Shown here in pieces: positions 55,937 to 64,000 of a stretch of DNA of 64,000 nt (positions are counted from its first letter, which is position 1; each line of letters opens with the position of its first letter). The notes beneath the pieces were generated by a model. It saw only the letters and a program-made list of their open reading frames with translations, searched no databases and was not told where the DNA came from. Position numbers and translations under genes: made by a program. The stretch is from Pollenia angustigena (Eukaryota; Arthropoda; Insecta; Diptera; Polleniidae): NCBI GenBank assembly GCA_930367215.1, contig OV884059.1, positions 30,619,882-30,683,881 on the forward strand, read 5' to 3'.

Positions 55937-56330
55937 AATTAGTATTGTGGTTATTTTGTTGAACTATTTATGGTTTTTAATCCAAATTTTTTAATATTTT
56001 TAATTAGGCTTAAGTTCATGAAATTTAATTTTTATTAAATTATTTTTTTTTTTTTTTTTTTTTTTTTTTTGACGACTAGTGACGTCAGCAGTCGTCGATG
56101 GCTGCGGGTGTAAGACGGCAAATCCATCTGAGGAGATCGAGTGGTTGCGATCGAAACATGTCATGGTAACCTGCCGGCCAGGGTTCGAGCCCGAGCCACG
56201 TCAAGAATGAAAGATTATCAATAACAATTTTAATTAATTTTCATGTTGTAAAATTCCTTTCTTCACAAAAATAATTTAATAAAAATTAAATTTCATGAAC
56301 TTAAGCCTAATTAAAAATAGTAAAATAAAT
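55937..56330 (+). repeat. G repeat, inverted copy 3 with poly(T) junction
   Basis: 55937-56040 repeats 55364-55480; a run of about 28 T follows (56042-56070); then the tRNA-like head appears in plus orientation (GGGTTCGAGCCCGAGCC at 56181-56197) and the body to TTAAGCCTAATT at about 56310. The two heads are inverted relative to each other. Confidence 0.65.
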
Positions 56331-56429
56331 TTTATTTTTTTTAATTATTTTTTTTTTTTATTATTTTTTTTAATTATTTTTTTTCATTTTTTCTTATTTT
56401 ATTTTACTTTATTTTTTATTTTTTTTTTT

Positions 56430-56520
56430 TTCTTTCTCTGGTGGGATTCGATCGCGCAACCTCGGTGCTAATATACTAGCTCGCTAGTCTATCAGCTAGT
56501 CTACCGGGGCAGTGTAGTTT
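56430..56520 (-). repeat. tRNA-like fragment
   Basis: The complement reads GGTAGACTAGCTGATAGAC ... GCGATCGAATCCCACCAG, an A/B-box-like pair. Related words occur at 43522-43550. Confidence 0.45.
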
Positions 56521-56660
56521 TTGTATTAAAAAAATATGTTTTTTACTCAATTAAGAGCGTAAATATGAGATTAAATTGTCCATAATAACAATAACAACGT
56601 TAATTGAAAGTGGATTGAAAGTTTTTGTTTCATTACTATATTGACATTTTTATTGTCATA

Positions 56661-57589
56661 AGGTCTGTCTGGGTACTTTTCCAGTAGCAAATACTCAGTA
56701 AATTTTTTTGGGAGCGTAAGAACAATATTACTCTATCGGCTGAAAAAATCTCAAAAAGTACGCAGACAGTATCCAGTGAAATTTTGCAAGAAAACAGCTG
56801 ATCGGTGTGTAAACAATTGAAACAACAAAGCAAAAGAATTTTAGCATATGTGTACGCAAAATTGAATTCTCGAGGTAAATTAAAAATTATTAATTAAAGT
56901 GAAGCTTAAAAAGTGTTGTAAATTAAAAAACTTGTTTATTACACTGCTATAAGTTTGGTAAATTCAATTTCTTCTTAGTTTTTGGTTTTATTTGTCGGGT
57001 TTTTTATAAAACTTCTTTTGCTTACATTGCCCAACATAGTGCCGGCTTACAATGGAAAAAAAGAATGAAATGCCCAATACAGTGCCCTCCAACAGCTTGA
57101 CAACGGAGAAAAATAATTTGGATGTGAAGTGCTCGCCAGGAACACAATTCCAAATACTCGCCTCTTCAATTGCAAAGTTTGTCCCACAAAGTTCTGCTGG
57201 TTCTATCGGTTCTGCCATCTCCACTCCACTTACGCCACGGTCGCACTGTATATTTGGGTGTTTCTAGCATGAAGTTAAATGTTTTGTTTATTATAATTTA
57301 TTATAAACGTTAAAAATCAACACAATTCTAACTACTTACCTCTGCCATTGTTAAATTTAAATTTTTATTTTCATTTCCCAAAAACTATTTCATTCAAACA
57401 GCTGTTCAAACTATTTGCAAAATCTTGCAAGCGGAAATTTCTCCAGTAACATTTTGCAAGTTCTCTAACTTCCAACTGTCAAAAAATTCTCTTTTTGGCT
57501 CTCTCGCTGCAAGAGATTTGGAGTACGCAGACAACATTTTGCAAGATTTTGCAACATTTTGCGCAAAATATGTGTACGCAGACAGACCT
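56661..57589. mobile_element. 929-bp TIR element AGGTCTGTCTG
   Basis: AGGTCTGTCTGGGTAC left; GTACGCAGACAGACCT right. GTACGCAGACA and TTTTGCAAG recur internally on both sides (56758, 57531; 56789, 57425, 57452, 57540). Flanks ATTGTCAT and ATTATGAA agree at 5 of 8, so the target duplication is uncertain. It contains a minus-strand frame with splice signals. Confidence 0.75.
57047..57353 (-). CDS. Possible spliced ORF of the AGGTCTGTCTG element
   Basis: Minus strand: ATGGCAGAG/GTAAGTAG near 57353-57337, then CTTCATGCTAG/ at about 57267, after which the frame continues through MAEPIEPAELCGTNFAIEEA and SIWNCVPGEHFTSKLFFSVV and reaches a donor-like ATT/GTAAGC at 57047. The exons join in phase 0. 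I recognise no domain. It may be a transposon accessory gene, a captured host fragment, or chance. Confidence 0.25.
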
Positions 57590-58198
57590 ATTATGAAAAT
57601 TTAAATTTATGAAGGCAATTATTGAAATATGTTGCTTTTATAAAAATTTGGCATGATGTATGAAATTATTAAATCTTACATTTTTTAATTAACAATTAAA
57701 CATTACTATAATTTTGCATTAATTTATGAATATAGTTATGTTTGTATATTGTTTTTTTATGTTCCCAATTAAAATTTTTTGTTTAACTTGGACAAACCTA
57801 AGTTTTCATATATCCAATGAAAATTTTTAACGTAATTACGAAATCCAATGAAGCGATTTTAACGAAAATACTTCATTATAACTATGAAATTCCATTTAGA
57901 CAATGAACATTTTCATTTACCCAAGGAAAGTTTTTTTATGAAAATGATTCATTGAATATATGAAGCATTTTTCTTTCAGTGTATGATTTTCGTCACCATT
58001 CTATTTTTGTATTTGATGTATTTCACTAAACAGTTTGAAAAAATTGAATACGGGATTTTGTTTGTTTTACCAACTTTGAAACCAACCAAAAATTTATTTT
58101 GTTTCTTATAATTTTGTTGTTGTTCTGTTGTTTAAAAAGAGTGAAACGTTTTCTTTACCTGCTATTATTTTTATTGTTTTTTACTATAATTTTTCTTA

Positions 58199-58472
58199 GT
58201 CTGTGTTCATACGGCTCATGTCTTATTGACAAGATTGCTACTTTATAGGCGAGAGGGACGAGGGTAAAAGAAACGAGTACACAGATGCATGTACTGTCTT
58301 TACGTTTTGCTTTTTTATTCGTTGTTTAATTTTGTTTTTGTTTTCAATATCAAATAAAACAAAATAAAAAACATGTCGTCAACATGACATGATTCATTTA
58401 AACGCCAATGCATGTTCAAAGAAGAAAAAGGAAAAATCTTGTCAATAAGACATGAGCCGTATGAACTCAGAC
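58199..58472. mobile_element. TWA-target MITE (GTCTGTGTTCATACGG family), copy 3
   Basis: GTCTGTGTTCATACGGC left and GCCGTATGAACTCAGAC right, TTA at 58196-58198 and 58473-58475; 274 bp, very close to 13004-13277. Confidence 0.9.
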
Positions 58473-58879
58473 TTATTGCTGTACTTTTTTAAAGCGTCCA
58501 AAAATAGACTGCATGTGTTTTTTGTTATAGTTCTTATATTTCACATAAAGAAGTGTTGCTTACGATCAATTAAAAAAATGCAAAAAAACGACAACATTAA
58601 GGATCGTTAAATATTTCATTCAAATTTATGAAAACTTGAAACCAATAACGCGTATATTATATTTTTGAATAGTTGTCCACGTTTTTGTTGGTTAAATAAA
58701 AATCAAACAAAAATATTAATTGAATCAATAATTAGTATTGTGATTATTTTGTTGAACTATTAATGGTTTTTAATCCAATTTTTTTATATTTTTAATTTGA
58801 ATTGAATCAGTAACATAATTTGTAGAAATCAAAAAAAAAATTTGAAAATAATTCGGCAATAATTTTTTCTGTGTACAGA

Positions 58880-59060
58880 AACACTACAATTGTTATGTTT
58901 TTTAACGAAATACAGAACACTTAATAATGTTCGGCTCTTTCTTAAAACAAGTTACGACCATTAAGGGTTGTGTTCGTTTACACAAACACTAAAAAAATAG
59001 ATATCGTTCTTGGGTGTGTAAGCCGAACGCTAAATAATGTAGTGTTTATTTCAGAACACT
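58880..59060 (+). mobile_element. Family E, 5'-truncated copy
   Basis: TACAATTGTTATGTTTTTTA, GGGTGTGTAAGCCGAACGCT and the end TTTATTTCAGAACACTG match the last third of E. Confidence 0.7.
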
Positions 59061-60450
59061 GATAAACACTGTGGTGTAGCGTATTAAATAATCGGGTGTT
59101 GCCAACTATACTTTAATTCTTCTGTTTTATTTATATTTGTCCTTCTCGCTGGTGTAATGTTTTTTACTTTTGAATTTATTTATTTACACCTGTTTTGTTG
59201 CTGATAAATGCACATGTTTTCTTTTTGCTGAGCAACAAAATATACAACTACATGCAGTAAATTGTAATTAAATGGTCATTTATTTTGATAATAAATTAAT
59301 GACACACTCAGTTGTTATAAACATGAAAATGACCATAAATATTGAGCTTAACAAGCCTGTAATATTGAACTGATTAAAGAAATTAAAATTGAATTTAGGC
59401 CTTAAAGTAAAATGCTACATAAATTTATTTAATTTCAAATCCAATTTTTAACTTTTATTGTGATCTATTGCACGCACCATTCGATTACGTTTTTGCATGT
59501 AACGGTATTTTATACCTGAAAAAGAAGACAGATTTAAATTTTTTTTTTTATATTTACATGCAAATCTTTAACAAAATATCTTAAAATCAATCAGTTTTAT
59601 TTCTTTTTCATGTTATTAATCTCTTTCATAGGCAAATCAAATTGTCACTTTTGTTTGTAAACAAATCCTTATGAATGATTTCATTGAAAATAAAGAAAAT
59701 AATTCATCTCAATCACAACACGAATGAAATAAAAAAGTAACAACATTTTATTTTATTGCAGCTCTTTAACGTTTCTTATTTAATTTAATGTCACTATCTA
59801 CTCCCTTTTTTATAAAGGAATTTCTATTTTAAGAGTGTTTGTGAGTTAAAATGTAGATGGTATAAGAATTATAATCACTGTTGCCAATTTAGCTGTATTC
59901 ACATCAAATCTAGCGATTTGTAAAAAAAATGTGCAGGAAAAATTGTGATTAAACTATTAGCGGGAAATCTAGAAACATTTTATTATTGTTTTGGTTGTTT
60001 ATGATAAATTTTTTTTTTGCAACATTCTTAGAGTTGCTTTAAATAAACTGAAAGGCCAAATAAACCAAACAAACGGTTGCACAAACATATTAAAAAATGA
60101 ATAGGACCATTACAAAAGAGCTTTATAAAATACATAACTGAAATTTAGCTTATAGAATAAATTAGAAATATAAAAAAATTTTTGAATATATTAAAGTAAC
60201 TTATGAAGAGAAATAATTCCCAGATTCTATTTGTTAAAATTGTTGAGTTAACATTAACATGAGAAAAGTTGCACTTGTTCGACTTTGCATTCATAAATTT
60301 CGAAATTAGTTACAAATAAATTTAAAATTTTTTCACATTAATTATTTTTGATTGTTTCGCTGTGAAAATATGCTAAAACAAAGTTGTTTCAAGAAATTTG
60401 TATGTTTCGTTTGAAATATCCACATGTATGTTTAACATACTTTCCGATTT
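59061..60450. other. AT-rich sequence, one candidate exon
   Basis: Apart from the 59448-59515 candidate exon, no gene, repeat terminus or RNA was recognised. Confidence 0.4.
59448..59515 (-). CDS. Candidate terminal exon of an unknown gene
   Basis: On the minus strand a good acceptor (GTCTTCTTTTTCAG) precedes a frame reading IKYRYMQKRNRMVRAIDHNK, one Ser, and a TAA at 59450-59448; AATAAA follows about 25 bases later. The basic Arg/Lys-rich ending is plausible protein, but no upstream exon was identified, and 22 codons may be open by chance. Confidence 0.22.
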
Positions 60451-61286
60451 TTATACCCTCCACCGCAATAAGTTGTGAAGAGTGTATACTAAGTTTGTCA
60501 TTCCATGTGAAACTTTTTTATTTTTTTCACCTCCGAACCCATTAAGTATACATATATATTCTGGGTCCTTGTGTAATTCTAAGTCGATTTAGCCATGTCC
60601 GTCTGTTGAAAACACGCTCACTTTCGAAAAACTCAAAAGAAATAAGCAAACTTGGTGTCAAATTGCTTGTAGTTCTCCCAAGCAGTTTGGGATTGAAATC
60701 CAGCAAAATCGGTTCAGTACGATCAGAGCTATGAATCAAAATGTGAGACCACCATCTAAAAAAATGATAATGTTGTTACACAAACTAACATAAATCGGGG
60801 AAAAATACACAGAATGATACAAGATTTTGCAAAAATTCGGTATATTCGACTAGAAATAAGACTGTGAAATTTCGTGCAGATCGGTCTGTAATTTACCCTA
60901 GGCCCCATATAAACCCTTCTCCCGCAAAACAATTTAGTACGCCTAAAACCGTAATTAACAATGTTATCATAATACAAATTGGTACGTCACAGTTTTGTAG
61001 GATTGGAAAAGACACTGTTAAATTTCGTGAAGATCGGTCCATAGTTAACACTAGGCCCCATAGCCCACTCCGGTAAAATAATTAAATACGCCTAAAACCG
61101 TAACAGATATAGATATTGCGGTAAACTTTCTTCCAGCTTAGCTTCATATGGCCCGAAAAAATGTTATGCAATTTTGTGATATACGCTAAAACTAATTGCA
61201 CCGGTGTATTGAAATTTAATTTTAATACCAGAAATCACTCTGCCGAATTTTGGGATGATTGGTCCATAGCTTACCATAGTTCCAAT

Positions 61287-61826
61287 CAGTGTTCGAAAAT
61301 AAACACTAAATATCGTTTCTTAATGTTCGGTTCGGTAGATTTGTGGAAAACACAAACGCTAATAGTGTTTGTGTAGAAAATTATTAAAAAAAATAACGTT
61401 TCCCTGTTAGTCATCTTTCGAACACAAAAATATTACTGTTTTTATTAAACTCAACAAAAGATGTGAACATTTAATTCCGTTCGGTTTTTTTGAAAATCCA
61501 CGAACTTCAATGTGTTCGGTTCGGCTCGTTAATGTTCGTCGCTTTTTGCTGATAAAAAAAAACCAAACATTTTTTACAAAAACAAAATACACACACGAAA
61601 AAAAGATTATAGAACATTAAAATATAATGTTTTTCTACAGTATCACTACAATTGTTCTGTTTTTTAACGAAGAACCGAACATTATATAATGTTCGGTTCT
61701 TTCTTGAAAATAGTTACGAACGTTATTAAGGGTTGTGTATGTCTACACAATCACTAAAAAAATAGATATCGTTCCTGGGTGTGTGAGCCGAACGTTAAAT
61801 AATGTACTGTTTATTTTCGAACACTG
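61287..61826. mobile_element. Family E hAT MITE, full copy 2, perfect 8-bp target duplication
   Basis: CAGTGTTCGAAAATAAACA left, GTTTATTTTCGAACACTG right. GTTCCAAT at 61279-61286 and 61827-61834. The 540-bp body is nearly identical to 32445-32990. Confidence 0.93.
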
Positions 61827-61973
61827 GTTCCAATATAAATTGCCCTCCTGAAAACCATTTAAGTTCAGCTTAAACTGTTACAAATCATGATATTTTACTC
61901 AAGCTATTTAAAATTGCTATAAAAATTTTTATAGTTTTTAACTTTCTGATTGTCGATCAATAATTTTATATAG

Positions 61974-63494
61974 GGGCATTTCCATGTCATCGTACGTGAC
62001 ATTTGTACGCTTTCAGAGCGGCAGATATTTTGTAAAAAAAGTAGTAACTGGAAAATTTTTTGGATCATTATGTTTCATTTAGAGGGAACTTTATATGACA
62101 AAAAAAAATTTTCAAATTCGGAACCTTGTTGTCCAAAATATCGGCCAAAATAAGTGCATATCGTACGTGACATAAAACGGAAGTGATATTTGGGTGAATG
62201 TAAAAAAATACGAAAATCTGCGAATTGTGGGAGGTTTTTCTCCTTTTTTTAATTTCATACATTAAACCACATATTTTTTCTTTATAATCCGTAATTGGAA
62301 AAAAAATAATTTTTTTGGATGGTTTTATAATGAACAAAATGTAATATCGTTCGTGACATACCGTACGTGACAGATTTTTCTCTTATAGTATTTAGATGAC
62401 ATGAAATATATTTTTTGTAAATATATGTATACAAAAACTTTTAACAAACAAGTAAGAAAGTATAGTCGGTCAAGCCCGCCCATATGATACCCTACACTAT
62501 AATATTAAAAAAATTTTTTTTGGCCAATCAAGATTGCCAGAACAGAATTATGCTAGGAGGTTAAGAATTATATAAAAGTTATTTGTGCTGAATATTATTT
62601 AGTTATTTCCATCTATATGAGATTTGTTTGCCCCTAGCCGATTTAAGGAAGGGGGTTTATATGGGACCTATGGTTAATTTTGGACCTACCAGCACAACAT
62701 TTTGTCATGACATAGTACTATCGTAAAAGTCATTGTCGGAAATTGTTATGTAAATACCAACATTTGTAAAGAAGTTATGGCACTTAAAGCTATTTTCGGG
62801 AGTAGCACTTGTATGGGAGCTATGGCCAAATATGGACCGATCCCAAAAAATTTTGTAAGATGATTTTGATTGTAATAAAATAAGGTTTGACCAAATTTAA
62901 ACTAAATACCAACATAATAAGATGATGCATTTAGTTGCATTTTAGTACTTACAATATCGTACGTGACAAGCTTTAAAAGCTTATAAAATTTTTATTATAA
63001 CAATTTAAAAAAAAATTCCGATCAATATTTTTTTTCAGCAAATATCTTGCTTTGAACTTTTATTTTGAAATATCTAAGACTCACCAATTTCATATGACAA
63101 AGATAAATGATGTTTTCGCACCACGTACGTGACATTAGAATAGCATCCAAAACAAACACAAAAGTATACCGCTAATCGAACTATAAATTTGTTCTTTCGC
63201 CATGGATCTTGTTCATTGTTGTTGTAATATTAATTTTAAAGTATAATTGCAATATTACCGGTATCTGTATTTAATCGGCAGAATATTACAAATTGTCAAT
63301 TGCAGTTACTCAAAATGAATCAATGAGAAAGTGAGTTAAAACTATTATTTTTAGCTTTTTAAAAATTGTAATAAGCTATAAGTACCTCGGCATAGTAAAG
63401 TTTGGGTGTTTTTTTTCCTTTCTACCATATTTGAAAAAAAGTTTCTAGCGTTTTAATTTTTTGAGTCCTGGTTGACATTCTCATGGAAATGCCC
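61974..63494. mobile_element. 1.5-kb TIR element with iterated CGTACGTGACA
   Basis: GGGCATTTCCATG left, CATGGAAATGCCC right (13-bp perfect TIR). Six copies of CGTACGTGACA or one-base variants at about 61991, 62162, 62349, 62361, 62957 and 63124. A family B fragment is nested at 62447-62930. No transposase was seen. Confidence 0.75.
62447..62930 (-). repeat. Family B repeat nested in the CGTACGTGACA element
   Basis: AACAAGTAAGAAAGTATAGT, hairpin CGGTCAAGCCCG and ATGATACCCTACAC at its left are the complement of the tail at 1208-1262. Inside, ATGGGACCTATGG and GGAGCTATGGCC-type words recur. Confidence 0.65.
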
Positions 63495-63612
63495 ATATGT
63501 AGGTCTAAACCAATTTTTATGCAGATGTCTGTTTTTATAAAGAAAACATTCGAACTGTCGGTGGAGGGTATCAAAGATTCGGCATAGCCGAATACAGCAC
63601 TCTAACTTGTTT

Positions 63613-64000
63613 TTTTTAAGTTTTTAAATTGCACTTGATAATGCATTACCAACTAGTAATTGTTAAACTTAAATTATTAATTTTAAGCGATACTTTCTTG
63701 TTGTTTTTCAATCCGTTTAAGAATTATTCTTTGGCAAAAAGTTGGCAACATTTATTATAATAAAGAAACTGTGTTTAATAATAAAGACAACAAAGATTAC
63801 TAGTCTACTTGATATATTTTATTGCGTATCACTCATACGCCCTCGTCACTATGAGTGTGTAAACATTTGCCTCTGTTTGTCTTTATTAATAATGGTTGCG
63901 TAGTAAACACTCGCAACAACAATAGAAAGATACTACAACATGTTGTATTTGTTTTTGCTTAAGCTAAAATATGCGTAATTTTATCTTGTTGTGTAAAAAA
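63613..64000. other. Unassigned sequence to the window edge
   Basis: No gene or repeat boundary recognised. Confidence 0.35.

Larger units (their letters stand above)
55179..57981. mobile_element. CACTGAAAGAA element with TA target, carrying later insertions
   Basis: CACTGAAAGAATTTTCTTC at the left, complement of right end CACTGAAAGAAAAATGCTTC; TA on both flanks. The outer parts (55179-55363 and about 57600-57981) repeat CCAATGAA/TTCATTGG-type words. Between them lie G repeats and the 56661-57589 element. Confidence 0.75.
54965..58877. mobile_element. Family C element, copy 2, with nested insertions
   Basis: Joined segments 54965-55178, 57982-58195 and 58476-58490/58820-58877 match copy 1 (28068-28300 and 29620-29855). 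Shared words include TGACGCGCACACAAGCA, GGCTTTGAGACACATTTT and GGCGGCAGACCGACTCG, AACCAACCAAAAATTTATTT, AATAATTCGGCAATAATTT. It lacks the mariner found in copy 1 and instead hosts the 55179-57981 and 58199-58472 elements. Confidence 0.7.
60455..63612 (+). mobile_element. Family A-like Helentron element, split by two insertions
   Basis: It begins TTTTATACCCTCCACC and ends GGTGGAGGGTATC, hairpin TTCGGCATAGCCGAA, AATACAGCACTCTAACTTG. Interior words (ATATATATTCTGGGTCC, GCCATGTCCGTCTGTTG, AAATCGGTTCAG, GATCGGTCC) are those of family A. Segments 60455-61278, 61835-61970 and 63495-63612 form the host; two TIR elements lie between. Confidence 0.65.

Noticed and set aside
37337..57353. ATGGCAGAG/GTAAGTAG at 57353-57337 as the missing first exon of the adaptor gene
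   Set aside because: The phase would fit (phase 0), but the site lies inside a TIR-bounded mobile element and 17 kb away; the nearer acceptor at 57267 gives a simpler partner. Needs a junction read to revive.
60864..61376. Plus-strand ORFs of about 70 residues at 60.9-61.4 kb
   Set aside because: They fall within the Helentron-like repeat and run across the boundary of the inserted hAT MITE.
1..64000. CRISPR arrays, bacterial operons, prophage or endogenous viral genes
   Set aside because: Repeats here are transposon ends or tandem arrays without regular spacers; no bacterial gene organisation or viral protein was seen.

Overview
The window is eukaryotic, AT-rich DNA from a fly, probably a calyptrate (house fly or blow fly type). 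This is inferred from three things: a spliced gene for a long, glutamine- and histidine-rich adaptor protein, the mix of transposon families (DD41D mariners, hAT and TWA-target MITEs, jockey/LOA/RTE LINE relics, Helentron-like repeats with a 3' hairpin), and very high repeat density. No bacterial, viral or CRISPR features were seen.

Only one host gene is well supported. On the minus strand, six exons between 39954 and 34839 encode the last 1287 residues of an SHB/SHD/SHE/SHF-type SH2 adaptor, ending in a complete SH2 domain with the FLVR arginine. All intron phases join cleanly. The start codon lies upstream, at higher coordinates and perhaps beyond the window, so 40-64 kb may be largely a 5' intron or upstream sequence. 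A possible isolated 3' exon at 59448-59515 (minus) and a short ORF near 17.95-18.14 kb (minus) are the only other host-coding candidates, both weak.

Layout. 0-6.2 kb: LINE relics, a hAT MITE with a perfect 8-bp target duplication, and a decayed mariner. 6.4-10.5 kb: two sister MITEs, a 247/258-bp tandem array inside a dispersed repeat, and J repeats. 10.7-16.6 kb: a putative solo LTR, two back-to-back TWA MITEs, an RTE relic, and a 1.3-kb TTA-flanked element interrupting a J repeat. 16.6-25 kb: unassigned AT-rich DNA, SINE-like repeats, a second mariner relic and tandem J repeats. 25.5-29.9 kb: a nest in which a large repeat (family C) holds a 2.3-kb TIR element, itself carrying two MITEs, and a nearly complete 1315-bp mariner. 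30-33 kb: Helentron-like and hAT-like repeats. 33-34.8 kb: AT-rich DNA, partly a likely 3' UTR. 34.8-40 kb: the adaptor gene. 40.9-53.3 kb: many MITEs. 55-58.9 kb: a second family C copy with nested insertions, which retains the empty site of the 28-kb mariner. 60.4-63.6 kb: a Helentron-like repeat split by a hAT MITE with perfect target duplication and by a 1.5-kb TIR element.

The most informative results are the layered insertion history, the shared terminal theme (GTTCACAC) across otherwise different TWA-target MITEs, several elements built around dense short iterated motifs, and a duplicated 12-residue motif on either side of an intron in the adaptor protein.
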